DNA of 64,000 nucleotides, taken from Lactobacillus sp. CBA3605. Lineage in GTDB: Bacteria > Bacillota > Bacilli > Lactobacillales > Lactobacillaceae. Of the stretch, positions 37,100 to 46,024 are shown piece after piece. The position numbers were made by a program, and so were the translations under genes. How positions within the stretch are numbered: the stretch's first letter is position 1; each line of letters opens with the position of its first letter. Location of the stretch: contig NZ_CP027190.1 in NCBI RefSeq assembly GCF_002970915.1, positions 1,550,001 to 1,614,000 on the forward strand. The letters are read 5' to 3'. The notes under the pieces are model-generated. The model saw nothing but the letters and a program-made list of their open reading frames with translations. It was not told the origin of the DNA and searched no databases.

Positions 37100-37942
37100 T
37101 TAACGAACTTTTGCATAAGTTGCAATTTTCTTAAGTAATTGTTGATTATTGTTGATTCTTGCAAAGGCGGCAGCGTCATTTAAGAGTAATGCAGTCTTGG
37201 CTGGATCTGAGCTTAATTGCGCCTGTAAAAATTTAACACGAGCAACATAAAAAGTGACGTGGAATTGGGCACAAATCTTGATAGCGTACGCAAGCAGCTT
37301 CTCACTCTGGTCGGTTTCGCCTAATTCAGCGTAAAAGGCGCCCGTGTGAAAGGCTAAATTAATCACGCGCCAGACACTGGCCGTCGTTGTTAAAGCGAGA
37401 TTTGGCAAAGCATGACGAACTTTTTCAAAGTAATACTGAGCCTTATTTAGTTCATGATTATATTGGTAGGCAATCCCGCTGCCACAATAAGCGAGCTGAG
37501 TATAAATGAGGGCATGCTGTTCATCTAAATCGGTGATGATTTGGTCAAAATTAAATAAGACATCACTAATGGGATGGTGATTAAGGGCGGCAACATAGCC
37601 GTTTAAATAGTAATATTGTAGCTTGGTTTCTTGATCGTGGCGGGGCAGGTCGGCAATTTTTTTGAGCCGTATTTCGGCGTCGGCGTAGTCACTGGTAATT
37701 AAATCAAATTCAACTTTTTCGAGTTCCGTTAAGACAGCCGCATCTGCGACCCGTTCCGTTGGGAAAACGTCTTCTAGTTGTAATTGGAGGCGCTGACAAA
37801 GTTGTGCGACAATCCGAATTGCTGGGGCCTTGCCGTTATTTTCAAATTTGCTTAAGGTTGCTTGGGTACAGATTCCCGCAGATAGGGCTTTTTGTGATAA
37901 GCCTAAAGCCTTGCGACGGGCAATAAATAATTCAATGTTCAT
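37100..37942 (-). CDS. Rgg/RNPP-like helix-turn-helix regulator
   Basis: A 280-residue protein with an XRE-type HTH at residues about 4-60 (RKALGLSQKALSAGICTQATLSKFE) and a helical repeat C-terminal region (about 70-280), the layout of Rgg/MutR/GadR peptide-sensing regulators. The start follows AAGGGGG. On the same strand and immediately downstream is a 43-residue peptide gene with its own promoter; Rgg proteins commonly act with small peptides encoded beside them. The order here (same strand, downstream) is not the classical divergent arrangement. Confidence 0.8.
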   Translation of the reverse strand: MNIELFIARRKALGLSQKALSAGICTQATLSKFENNGKAPAIRIVAQLCQRLQLQLEDVFPTERVADAAVLTELEKVEFDLITSDYADAEIRLKKIADLPRHDQETKLQYYYLNGYVAALNHHPISDVLFNFDQIITDLDEQHALIYTQLAYCGSGIAYQYNHELNKAQYYFEKVRHALPNLALTTTASVWRVINLAFHTGAFYAELGETDQSEKLLAYAIKICAQFHVTFYVARVKFLQAQLSSDPAKTALLLNDAAAFARINNNQQLLKKIATYAKVR

Positions 37943-38045
37943 TTTTATGGACCCCCTTAAAGGTTATCGCATTAACTTTATCAGAATTGACGATGAACAA
38001 CAAGGCTAACATCGGGTGTGACAAGCCTTGACTGGAATCTGGCAG

Positions 38046-38098
38046 TAAAAAAGTGCTCCATCATCATTAGACTAGTTAGTTAATGATGATGGGGCACT
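38046..38098 (-). terminator. intrinsic terminator after oppA
   Basis: Eighteen-base-pair stem AGTGCTCCATCATCATTA with its near-perfect complement, and a T run on the minus strand. Confidence 0.85.
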
Positions 38099-38117
38099 TC
38101 AATGTGACTTGGTGCAG

Positions 38118-39776
38118 TTATTTAGCCATGTAAGCGGACTTGAAATTATAGTTAATGCCCGCAGTATTGTAAATTAAACCTTTTAGCTTTGGATTAACCA
38201 TCTGGGCGATGACGTTTTGTGAAAGTGGGGCGACGCCTTGGTCAGTCCCGATAATCTTTTCAGCTTTGGCTAAAGCCGCCCAACGAGTTTTGCTGTTGGT
38301 CGTATTAGCGGCAGTCGTAATTGCGGCATCGTAATCTGAGTTGGCCCATTTACCGAAGTTGTAATCGTTCGTTGAGGTCATGATACCTAAATCTGAAATT
38401 GGATCGGAGAAATCAGCTTGCCATGCGGATAGTACCAATTGGAAGTTCCCGGCAGTTTCTCGAGCAATCCGTGTCTTATAAGGAACGGTGATGCTCGTGA
38501 TTTTTAGGCCTGGCAATTCTTTTTCTAATTGGCCTTGAACATATTCTGATAGAGCTTTCATCTGATCAGTATCATCATGCGTTAAAGTCAATGTTAAGCT
38601 CTTTTTGCCAACCGCTGCCAAGCCTTCACGCCAGAGCTTTTTGGCCTTGGCATTGTCTTGGGTCACTGAACTGTTAACAGTATTTTCCGTGGCGAAGTCT
38701 TTGCCAGTGGTTGGATCTTTCGCTAAGCCGGCGGTCACAAAGCCCTTTGGCGTGACCGAACCGTCACCTAAAACATTATTGACGAGCTGTTTCCGGTTGA
38801 GCGTTAAGGACATGGCTTGACGCAACTTAGTGTTGGCTAAGGCCTTAACTTTCTTTTGATTGAATTCCAAGTAATTTAGGCGGGAAGATTTGCGAATAAC
38901 TAACTTATTGTTGTTCTTTTCGTTTTTAACTTGTTGACCAGATAAGGTTGCCATATCAAGCTTACCGCTCTGGAACAAGTTAAAGGCGGTCGTGGTTGAT
39001 TTGATGACTTGATCATGAATCTTGGTTAGGTGGACATTCTTTTTGTCCCAGTATTGGTCGTTTTTAACTAAGGTCCAAGTAGCGTTGGTCCCTTCCCAAC
39101 CAGTCATTTTAAACGGCCCATCGTAGACCATTTTACTAGAGCTGGTCCCATAGGCTTTACCATATTTTTTAACGGCATTTTCGTTTTGGGGGAAGAAAAC
39201 ATCAAAGCCCATCAATAGCTTGAAATACTCAATGGGTTTTTCTAACGTGACAGTTAACTGGTACTTACCATCAGCTTTAATCCCTAAAGTTGTGGGCTTT
39301 GCTTTGCCACTGGTGATTTTATCGGCATTTTTAATGCCGGAGTAGAGGTAAGCGTATTGTGAGGCCGTCTTGGGATCGACACTCCGGCGCCAACCATAAA
39401 CGAAGTCTTGCGCCGTGACTTGGTCGCCGTTACTCCAATGGGCATTTTTACGTAACGTAAAGGTATAGGTTAACTTATCTTTAGAAATCTTGGTGGCAGT
39501 CGCAATGCCCGGCGTGATTTTACTATCATTGCCAATGCGATAAAGGCCTTCTTGTGAGTTACTAATCATGGTGCCACTAATGACGTCGACTGCTAGTGAT
39601 GGATCTAGTGTGGATAAATCTTGGCCATTTTCAGACCAATTTAAAACTTGTGAACTGGCTAGTTTGCCAGTTGATTGACTGTTACTACTGGACGAGTTGG
39701 TTTTGCCGCAACCGGCTAATAATAGCCCGATGGTGGCAGTGACGGCAAGTGCCGCAGTGATTTTTTGCCATTTCAT
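38118..39776 (-). CDS. oppA: oligopeptide ABC transporter solute-binding lipoprotein
   Basis: A 552-residue extracellular peptide-binding lipoprotein of the OppA/SBP_bac_5 family. The signal peptide ends in lipobox LLAGC with Cys23, then a Ser/Asn linker. Family features include GIATATKISKDKLTYTFTLRKNAHWSNG split across the N-terminal lobe and YLEFNQK. The ATG at 39776 follows AGGGGG. It is an orphan: no Opp permease or ATPase genes adjoin, so it must use a transporter encoded elsewhere, or act in peptide sensing, perhaps for the Rgg-like regulator next door (inference). Confidence 0.92.
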   Translation of the reverse strand: MKWQKITAALAVTATIGLLLAGCGKTNSSSSNSQSTGKLASSQVLNWSENGQDLSTLDPSLAVDVISGTMISNSQEGLYRIGNDSKITPGIATATKISKDKLTYTFTLRKNAHWSNGDQVTAQDFVYGWRRSVDPKTASQYAYLYSGIKNADKITSGKAKPTTLGIKADGKYQLTVTLEKPIEYFKLLMGFDVFFPQNENAVKKYGKAYGTSSSKMVYDGPFKMTGWEGTNATWTLVKNDQYWDKKNVHLTKIHDQVIKSTTTAFNLFQSGKLDMATLSGQQVKNEKNNNKLVIRKSSRLNYLEFNQKKVKALANTKLRQAMSLTLNRKQLVNNVLGDGSVTPKGFVTAGLAKDPTTGKDFATENTVNSSVTQDNAKAKKLWREGLAAVGKKSLTLTLTHDDTDQMKALSEYVQGQLEKELPGLKITSITVPYKTRIARETAGNFQLVLSAWQADFSDPISDLGIMTSTNDYNFGKWANSDYDAAITTAANTTNSKTRWAALAKAEKIIGTDQGVAPLSQNVIAQMVNPKLKGLIYNTAGINYNFKSAYMAK

Positions 39777-39875
39777 GAGCGGGGACCCCCTAGTTCCTTT
39801 TATGATATAAGGATGAGAATACATTAAAAATAGATTAAAATCAACTTAAAATTAAAATTATTTTTAGCCGGACAT

Positions 39876-39916
39876 CAAAAAAGCAGTCCCAGCGGTGGGT
39901 TTCACCGGGACTGCTT
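39876..39916 (-). terminator. intrinsic terminator after serA
   Basis: On the minus strand a stem AGCAGTCCCGGTG / complement followed by TTTTTT, about 40 bases after the serA stop. Confidence 0.8.
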
Positions 39917-39956
39917 AGTAAAAGAATTCACCTAACAATGTCAGAGTAGCTTTGGT

Positions 39957-41129
39957 TTAGTAAGGTCGTTTAAGTAGCCGGACGCGATCAACAGCCGGAA
40001 TTTGGTTGAGTGTCGTGATTAAGTGCTGACTACGGGTATGGTCAAGCGCATCAATATCAATGATGGTGTAGGCGGTTTGCTGCTTAGCAGCGTTCGCCAT
40101 TGACGCGATATTGAGCCCTGCTGCTGCTAGTGTTGCGGTGATTTGACTAACCATATTGGGCACGTTTTGATGAATGATAGTGAATCGATTGGCGGCATTA
40201 AATGGCACGCTTAGGTTGGGTAAGTTAATGGCATCTTGAACATTGCCCGTTTCAAGGTAAGTCATGATGGCTTGGGCGGCTGCGGTGGCCCCGTTAACTT
40301 CGGCCTCGATGGTCGATCCGCCGATGTGGGGAGTGACGGTGACCTGGGCTTGGTTAGCCAAGCTCGGTTCACCAAAGTCAGTGTAATAGTGGGCCACTTG
40401 GCCAGTCTTGATGGCTGCTAAAACGGCACTATTATCCACAATTCCACTGCGCGCGTAATTGAATAATTGGACCTTGGCTGGCATTGCAGCCAATTCAGGG
40501 GCGCCAATTAAGTTTAAAGTTGCCGCACTTTTAGGGACATGAACGGTGACATAATCTGCATCTTTAACGGCCATCGGTAAGGTAGCGGCGCGCTGGACTT
40601 GTTTGGAAATATTCCAGGCAGCGTTGGCTGACAGGTACGGATCGTAGCCGACAACGTTCATCCCGAGGGCGAGGGCCGCGTTCGCCACTAAGACCCCGAC
40701 ATGTCCCAGACCAACGACGGCGAGCGTCTTGCCGTATAATTCGGTACCGTTGAATTTGGTTTTGTCATGTTCGGTGCGTTGCGAGACGTCTGCTTCAGTG
40801 TGGCGGGCTGAATAATTAGCGGCTTCGATTAAGTTCCGTGAGGCCACAATTAAGAGCGCAATGACGAGTTCTTTAACCGCATTGGCGTTACTGCCAGGTG
40901 TGTTGAAAACCGCCGTCCCATTTTTAGTAGCGGCGGCGATGGGAATATTATTGACGCCAGCTCCGGCGCGGGCAATCACTTTGAGTGTTGCTGGTAGGGG
41001 TTGGTGCGTGAGGTCGACTGAGCGAATGAGATAAGCATCAGGATCATCGGTTTGGTTGAGTTGGTAATCGCTGGTAAACCGGTCTAAGCCGGCTTGGGCA
41101 ATCGCGTTATAAGTTTTAATTTGATACAT
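39957..41129 (-). CDS. serA: D-3-phosphoglycerate dehydrogenase
   Basis: A 390-residue NAD-dependent dehydrogenase that makes 3-phosphohydroxypyruvate, the first step to serine. It has the D-isomer-specific fold: ARAGAGVNNI, Rossmann motif VVGLGHVG, HVPKSAATLNLI, the catalytic TPHIGGST histidine, and a C-terminal ACT-like domain (residues about 320-390). It starts at 41129 (MYQIKTYNAIA); its start lies inside the end of serC, a 14-base overlap, so the two are translationally coupled. Confidence 0.93.
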   Translation of the reverse strand: MYQIKTYNAIAQAGLDRFTSDYQLNQTDDPDAYLIRSVDLTHQPLPATLKVIARAGAGVNNIPIAAATKNGTAVFNTPGSNANAVKELVIALLIVASRNLIEAANYSARHTEADVSQRTEHDKTKFNGTELYGKTLAVVGLGHVGVLVANAALALGMNVVGYDPYLSANAAWNISKQVQRAATLPMAVKDADYVTVHVPKSAATLNLIGAPELAAMPAKVQLFNYARSGIVDNSAVLAAIKTGQVAHYYTDFGEPSLANQAQVTVTPHIGGSTIEAEVNGATAAAQAIMTYLETGNVQDAINLPNLSVPFNAANRFTIIHQNVPNMVSQITATLAAAGLNIASMANAAKQQTAYTIIDIDALDHTRSQHLITTLNQIPAVDRVRLLKRPY

Positions 41130-42216
41130 TTGACTGAACTCCTTTATGAGTGGCTTCAAAAGTGGCGAGATAATCAACGAGTGCTTGCACACCAGCGATT
41201 GGCATAGCGTTATAAAAACTAGCACGCATGCCGCCTAATAAGCGATGACCTTTTAAATTCAATAAGCCATTTTGAGTAGCACCGGCAATCACTTGCGTAT
41301 CTAAGGCTGGACTAACCGTCTTAAAAGGGACGTTCATCAGTGACCGGTCAGCGGGGGCGACGGGATTATTAAACAACGTGGATTGATCCAAAAAGTCATA
41401 TAATAAAGCCGCTTTTTGGCGGTTACGTTGGGCCATGACGGCGACGCCACCTTGTGTTTTGAGCCATTTCAAGACTAGTCCAGCGGCATAAATGGCCATG
41501 ACTGGCGGGGTATTGAACATCGACCGTTTGGTTGCAAAGAGCTGATAGTCAAGCATGCTGGGCAGGTGTTTTGCGTGCCCAATTAAGTCATCACGAACAA
41601 TGACTAAGGTTAAGCCAGCTGGACCGAGATTTTTTTGAGCACCGGCAAAAATCATCCCAAAGTCGGCGACGTTGTAAATCTGGCCTAAAAAGTTAGACGA
41701 CATGTCGGCGACTAAGGGGACGGTCCCTGTGACAGGTAAAGTGGTATAGGCTGTGCCTTCAATCGTGTTATTAGTTGTGACATGGACATAGTCTAAGTCA
41801 GTTGCGACCGGCTGATTGAGGGTCGGTAAGGTGGTGAAGTGAGTCGCCGCACTGCTACCCAAAATATCGACTTTAGTGTGGACGCGCGTGGCTTCATCCG
41901 CAGCCCGACTCGCCCAATGACCACTATCGAGGAGACCGATATGATGATGTTGAATCGCTAAATTTAACGGTGCGGCGGTGAATTGTAAGGTGCCACCACC
42001 TTGAAAGAAGAGCACGCGATAATTATCAGGAATTTGCATCAGCGTCCGTAAATCAGCTTCAGCATCAGTGATAACCTGGTCAAATAACTGGGAGCGGTGT
42101 GAAAGTTCCATGATACTCATGTGCGATCCTTGAAATGATGGTAATTCAGCTTGAATCTGAGCAATCACTGATTGCGGCATGACGGCCGGACCGGCGGAAA
42201 AATTATAAATTGGCAT
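41116..42216 (-). CDS. serC: phosphoserine aminotransferase
   Basis: A 366-residue class V PLP enzyme converting 3-phosphohydroxypyruvate to phosphoserine. Visible motifs are YNFSAGPAVMP at the start, FFQGGGTLQF, the PLP-lysine segment FAGAQKNLGPAG, and GGMRASFYNAM near the end. The ATG at 42216 is preceded by GGGG and is preferred over a start at 42234. It is the first structural gene of serC-serA behind the attenuator-like leader. No serB is present in the window, though the histidine phosphatase next door might supply the step (speculative). Confidence 0.93.
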   Translation of the reverse strand: MPIYNFSAGPAVMPQSVIAQIQAELPSFQGSHMSIMELSHRSQLFDQVITDAEADLRTLMQIPDNYRVLFFQGGGTLQFTAAPLNLAIQHHHIGLLDSGHWASRAADEATRVHTKVDILGSSAATHFTTLPTLNQPVATDLDYVHVTTNNTIEGTAYTTLPVTGTVPLVADMSSNFLGQIYNVADFGMIFAGAQKNLGPAGLTLVIVRDDLIGHAKHLPSMLDYQLFATKRSMFNTPPVMAIYAAGLVLKWLKTQGGVAVMAQRNRQKAALLYDFLDQSTLFNNPVAPADRSLMNVPFKTVSPALDTQVIAGATQNGLLNLKGHRLLGGMRASFYNAMPIAGVQALVDYLATFEATHKGVQSNVSN

Positions 42217-42252
42217 TAATATCCCCACTTTCAAATTAACGGACGACTAGCT

Positions 42253-42350
42253 AAAAAAAGTCCGCGCAATCAATTTTGATTACGCGGACTTAAAGTCAGG
42301 AGTTATAACCGTCCGCGTCATCAATGGTCATTGACAAGTGCGCGGGCTTT
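42253..42350 (-). promoter_or_regulatory. putative attenuator with alternative hairpins before serC-serA
   Basis: On the minus strand four mutually exclusive segments follow the leader peptide: CCCGCG (in 42347-42340), GACGCGGAC (42319-42311), GTCCGCGT (42289-42282) and CGCGGACT (42266-42259), the last followed by seven U. Segments 3 and 4 form an intrinsic terminator, segments 2 and 3 an antiterminator (eight perfect pairs), and segments 1 and 2 a protector. This is the classical amino-acid attenuation architecture. Confidence 0.7.
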
Positions 42351-42364
42351 GTTGGAACGCAAAA

Positions 42365-42433
42365 CTAGGCCGACACAGTTGTCTGTGTTGACCAGGAGGA
42401 GACGATTAAGTTAGCTTGACGATTAATAACCAT
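42365..42433 (-). CDS. serine-rich leader peptide of serC-serA (22 aa)
   Basis: A 22-codon frame starts at ATG 42433 with TAGGAG at normal spacing and ends at TAG 42365. It encodes four serines (codons 12, 13, 15 and 21, with a tight SSWS block) and lies immediately before the alternative hairpins and terminator that precede serC. Ribosome stalling at the serine codons when charged Ser-tRNA is scarce would free the antiterminator. The position, the codons and the terminator fit; no homologue was checked. Confidence 0.65.
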   Translation of the reverse strand: MVINRQANLIVSSWSTQTTVSA

Positions 42434-42563
42434 GCTGACCACTCCTAAAATTTCGTTGCCTTAAATCTACCAAGCCGGTAAAAATTTGTCAAGCTAACAT
42501 GACTAAAATTATTGTGGCATAATGAAAAGCAACTAAGCCAATTAATGCAAGGAGATTCAGCTG

Positions 42564-43187
42564 ATGACTACTTTCTATATTGTCCGGCATGGTCAAACGA
42601 CTGCCAATGCTCAAGACTTAAAACAAGGGACGATTAATACCGCTATTACGCATTTAAATGCGGTTGGTGAGCGCCAAGCACAAGCACTACAAGCACGTTT
42701 TGACATTAGTTTTGCTGACCGCTTAATCGTGAGTCCGTTAGCTCGGACGCAAGCGACTGCCGCTATTCTAAATCATGGTCGTGATTTGCCGATCACACTC
42801 GATGAGCGCTTACTTGAAATCTCATATGGTCAATGGGATGGTCAAAAAAATGCCGAGCTAAAAGCGCAGTATCCCCAATATTTTGATCCCGCCTTACATG
42901 ACGTCTTGCCAAGTTATATCAAGGTTGCAACGGCTGGAGAGTCGTTTGATCATGTGGTCCAACGAGTGACCGACTTCTTAACGACGACGGCACAAACCCA
43001 TCCAACTGAGCAGATTATCGTGGTGACGCACGGGTTTACAGTGAAGGCGATGTTACTTGCTATCTTAAAACCGGCTGATCCGATGAGTATTCCTGAACCG
43101 GATAATGCCAGTGTGACGAAGTTGACCGTGGTGCCAGCGGAAGATCGCGCCTATGTGAGCTATTATAATCGGCAAGTTGGCTTTTAA
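42564..43187 (+). CDS. histidine phosphatase family protein
   Basis: A 207-residue phosphoglycerate-mutase-like phosphatase: RHGQTTAN with the phospho-accepting His, the second arginine in SPLARTQATA, the acid Glu in LLEISYGQWDG, and the distal THGF histidine. The start follows AAGGAG. Members act on diverse phosphorylated metabolites. It is divergent from serC, sharing the promoter interval. Confidence 0.9.
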   Translation: MTTFYIVRHGQTTANAQDLKQGTINTAITHLNAVGERQAQALQARFDISFADRLIVSPLARTQATAAILNHGRDLPITLDERLLEISYGQWDGQKNAELKAQYPQYFDPALHDVLPSYIKVATAGESFDHVVQRVTDFLTTTAQTHPTEQIIVVTHGFTVKAMLLAILKPADPMSIPEPDNASVTKLTVVPAEDRAYVSYYNRQVGF

Positions 43188-43385
43188 AAATGGCGGGGAA
43201 TTTAAATTGACTCATTCAGCAGCGACGCAGCCGTTAACTTTTAGTGCTACCGGAGTGACCACGATTAAGCAAATTTTAGCCTAGGTCGGTAGACTAAAAA
43301 GTAATCAAACTGTAACTTTAAATATCGAACATGCGTTCTGTAAATGTGCTATGATTAGGATACTATTTTCGATGAGGTGATCTGA

Positions 43386-43607
43386 ATGGAACAGCTGAAA
43401 ACAATTGAAGCGTCGTTATTACAAGCGTATGAATTGAATTGTGTGGTGCGATTAGGCTTAACGGATGGGCGCAATCCCAGCGGCTTAATCGCAGCGGTCA
43501 ATGATACGGCCGTCTTCTTAAATCAACAGGCCGGCATTGTTAATCAAATTGCCATCAGCGATGTGACTGAGATTGTCTTTTTGAAAGAACCCTGGTGGCA
43601 GCGTTAA
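43386..43607 (+). CDS. hypothetical protein (73 aa)
   Basis: I do not recognise this 73-residue soluble protein. It is mixed alpha/beta in appearance: a helix at 1-15, then alternating hydrophobic strands, with a conserved-looking end KEPWWQR. The start follows GAGGTG. A promoter-like TATGAT precedes it at about 43350. It is monocistronic, with a paired terminator hairpin downstream. The strand-rich middle could be an Sm-like fold, but that is only an impression. Confidence 0.6.
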   Translation: MEQLKTIEASLLQAYELNCVVRLGLTDGRNPSGLIAAVNDTAVFLNQQAGIVNQIAISDVTEIVFLKEPWWQR

Positions 43608-43654
43608 CTAGTCAGCCCAAAAGCTTGTTTTAGTATCGGTGATGACCGATACCA

Positions 43655-43701
43655 AATAATCGCCGTAAGAATTTTTTGAATTCTTGCGGCGATTATTTTT
43701 T
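43655..43701. terminator. bidirectional terminator
   Basis: Stem AATAATCGCCGTAAGAATT with its near complement, flanked by A and T runs; an extra perfect hairpin GTATCGGT/ACCGATAC precedes it at 43633-43652. It serves the plus-strand small gene and the minus-strand NFACT-R gene. Confidence 0.8.
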
Positions 43702-43716
43702 GGCTCAAAGTGCGTG

Positions 43717-44583
43717 TTAATCAGCTTGAACCCGTAACTGTTTGACTAATGTGGCATCCGGTCGGACAGTGATCGTCTGCGCTTGACCACTAAAAGTGAC
43801 GAGGCCAGATTTGGCGCCCTTCGGCTTTCGAAGTTGACTAACTTTTAAGACGTCAACCGGAACCCGTGGGTATTTGCGGCCTTTACTGTAGTAAGCCGTC
43901 AAGACGGCCGCTTCGGTTAAGGTCTGTTGGCTAGGGTGATTGCTATGAATGACCACGTGTGACCCAGCGAGTTCGCTTACATGCATCCAGTAGTAATCCT
44001 TACGGGCAGTCAGGGTCAAGTGATCGTTTTGATCGCTATCTTTACCAACTTCCACTAACACGTGGTCGCTCGTGTAAAAGCGACGCGGATGTGCTGGTTC
44101 GGGCGCTTTTGATGAATGTAAAACATGCATTTTTAAGGCGCCTTCAGCAATCAATGCTTGTTTTAGCGTGGCAACTTGTGCGGCGTCGGTCGGTTGAAAG
44201 CTGGCCTGCCGGTCGAGTTGTGCTTGGCGAAGCTGCTTAGCTGTTTGCAAGTGTTCAGTGACGGTTGCTAGGCCACGTTTGGCTTTGCGATAAGCATGGA
44301 AGTAAGCTTCGGCATTGACCATAATCGACTTAGCGACATCGAGTTGAATCGTAATGGTCTGCCCAGGGGTTCGATAATCGGGCAAGGTCACGGTCTGCTG
44401 ATGACCAGTGATTTGACTCGCATAGGTTTTTAGTAAAGTGCCTTTGACTTGTAGGTCGGTGGCATCACCCACTTGACCAATGGCGCGGGTTAGAGCTGTA
44501 ATTTGTTTGTTAGTCCGAAAAAGCTGCCGGGTCATCGCAGCTTGGACGAGTTGTGTATCGGTTGGTTCGGTTGAAATTGACAT
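43717..44583 (-). CDS. short NFACT-R domain protein
   Basis: A 288-residue protein. The first part (about residues 1-150) is helical with a coiled-coil-like stretch, and the C-terminal part (about 160-280) matches the NFACT-R domain of RqcH/fibronectin-binding proteins (PRRFYTSDH.LVEVGKD..QND, HVSELAGSHVVIHS, AAYYSKGRKYPRVPVD, LRKPKGAKSGLVTF). The NFACT-N tRNA-binding domain of full RqcH (about 550 residues) is missing. The ATG at 44583 follows AAAGGA. It is divergent from ackA. A role in ribosome-associated RNA binding is inferred from the domain only. Confidence 0.8.
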   Translation of the reverse strand: MSISTEPTDTQLVQAAMTRQLFRTNKQITALTRAIGQVGDATDLQVKGTLLKTYASQITGHQQTVTLPDYRTPGQTITIQLDVAKSIMVNAEAYFHAYRKAKRGLATVTEHLQTAKQLRQAQLDRQASFQPTDAAQVATLKQALIAEGALKMHVLHSSKAPEPAHPRRFYTSDHVLVEVGKDSDQNDHLTLTARKDYYWMHVSELAGSHVVIHSNHPSQQTLTEAAVLTAYYSKGRKYPRVPVDVLKVSQLRKPKGAKSGLVTFSGQAQTITVRPDATLVKQLRVQAD

Positions 44584-44696
44584 GAGTAACCGTCCTTTGC
44601 TTGAAGATAAACGTAGGTTTAGTATACCGCATTCAAAATAATTCAACACTTTTCATGAAAATTCGGTATTCTATTATATGGGAGGTTGATATTTCG

Positions 44697-45884
44697 ATGC
44701 AAAAAACATTAATTATTAATGCTGGTAGTTCGTCGTTAAAGTGGCAGTTATTTGAAATGCCCGCTGAAACGGTGCTAGCTAGCGGTATGGTAGAGCGAAT
44801 TAGTATGCCCGGCTCAATCTTTACGATTAAGTACGGTGACCATCAAAAATTTGAGACCGTGGTTGATAATTTGGACCAGAACCAAGCGGCTCAAATGATG
44901 TTGGCAGAATTACAACGGTTGCATGTGATTCAAACGTTGGCAGAAATTACGGCGGTGGCCCATCGCGTGGTTGCCGGTGGTGAAACTTTCAAGCACGCAG
45001 TGGAAGTAACGCCAGCCGTCTTGGATACGATTAAGCAGTTAAGTAACTTTGCGCCGTTACACAATCCGATGGAAGCAAAAGGGATTGAAACCATGGCACA
45101 AACCTTACCTAATGTGAAGCAGTATGCTGTTTTTGACAGTCAATTCTTTACGGATTTACCAGAGATGAACGCGATTTATAGTTTACCGTATGAATTAACA
45201 CAAAAATACCATATTCGCCGGTATGGCGAACATGGTATTTCACACCGCTATTTGACTAATCGGGCGGCTGAATTATTGGGTAAGCCCGTTTCAGCAGTCG
45301 ACTTGGTCACGCTACATTTAGGTAGTGGCGCTTCATTAGCCGCCGTTAAAGCCGGCAAAGCTTATGATACTTCGATGGGCTTTACGCCATTAACGGGTGT
45401 TACGATGGGGACGCGTGCTGGGGATGTCGATCCAGCTGTGTTGCCTTATTTAATGCAGGTCCTAAAGATTAGCGATCCCAATGAAATCATGATGATGTTG
45501 AATAACAAGTCAGGATTACTTGGTGTTTCAGGGATTTCACCAGATATGCGCGAGATTAAAGCCCAAGAAACGACTAATCCGCAAGCGAAGTTAGCGGTTG
45601 ATATTTTTGTGAACCGTATTACGAAGTATGCTGGTAGTTACTTGACTGAATTGCACGGGGCCGATGCGGTGATTTTTGCCGGTGGGATTGGCGAACATAA
45701 TGCGCAATTACGGCAACAAATTGTTGATGAATTAAGTATCTTTGGTCTTAAGCTGGATGCTGACTTGAATGCTGCCGGTAACGAAGGTGTGATTAGTAGC
45801 GCCGATTCAGCGATTAAAGTCATGTTAATTCCAACCAACGAAGAGTTAGCAATGGTGCGCCAAGTCGCCGCATTACAACAGTAA
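44697..45884 (+). CDS. ackA: acetate kinase
   Basis: A 395-residue ASKHA-fold kinase converting acetyl phosphate and ADP to acetate and ATP. Motifs: LIINAGSSSLKWQLF at the N-terminus, AHRVVAGGE, YGEHGISHRY, LHLGSGASLAAV, TPLTGVTMGTRAGDVDP, IFAGGIGEH. The ATG at 44697 follows GGAGG; an upstream in-frame start is not supported. It is monocistronic. Family length matches exactly. Confidence 0.96.
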   Translation: MQKTLIINAGSSSLKWQLFEMPAETVLASGMVERISMPGSIFTIKYGDHQKFETVVDNLDQNQAAQMMLAELQRLHVIQTLAEITAVAHRVVAGGETFKHAVEVTPAVLDTIKQLSNFAPLHNPMEAKGIETMAQTLPNVKQYAVFDSQFFTDLPEMNAIYSLPYELTQKYHIRRYGEHGISHRYLTNRAAELLGKPVSAVDLVTLHLGSGASLAAVKAGKAYDTSMGFTPLTGVTMGTRAGDVDPAVLPYLMQVLKISDPNEIMMMLNNKSGLLGVSGISPDMREIKAQETTNPQAKLAVDIFVNRITKYAGSYLTELHGADAVIFAGGIGEHNAQLRQQIVDELSIFGLKLDADLNAAGNEGVISSADSAIKVMLIPTNEELAMVRQVAALQQ

Positions 45885-45990
45885 TTAAGCTTTCCTAAAC
45901 TTGGAACTGGACGGTAGGCGTTGGGTGCCAGCCCATGCTAAACTTAACGTTGAGAACAAGTTTGTTCAACCAGCGGTTGTGATGACCGTA

Positions 45991-46024
45991 AGGAGGGAAG
46001 CTCAGTTTGTTGAGCGCATAGATG
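45991..46024 (+). promoter_or_regulatory. ribosome binding site separated from the start by a hairpin
   Basis: AGGAGGG (45991-45997) is 24 bases from the ATG at 46022. Between them is a perfect five-base-pair hairpin GCTCA/TGAGC (46000-46015). Folding it would bring the effective spacing to about nine bases. Confidence 0.4.

Noticed and set aside
42241..42440. serC leader as a T-box
   Set aside because: No GGGTGG T-box sequence or stem I motifs; the leader peptide plus alternative hairpins fits better.
43207..43284. 25-codon TTG-initiated frame after the histidine phosphatase gene
   Set aside because: GGGG precedes it, but it has no family resemblance, no terminator and no clear promoter; perhaps the tail of a lost gene.
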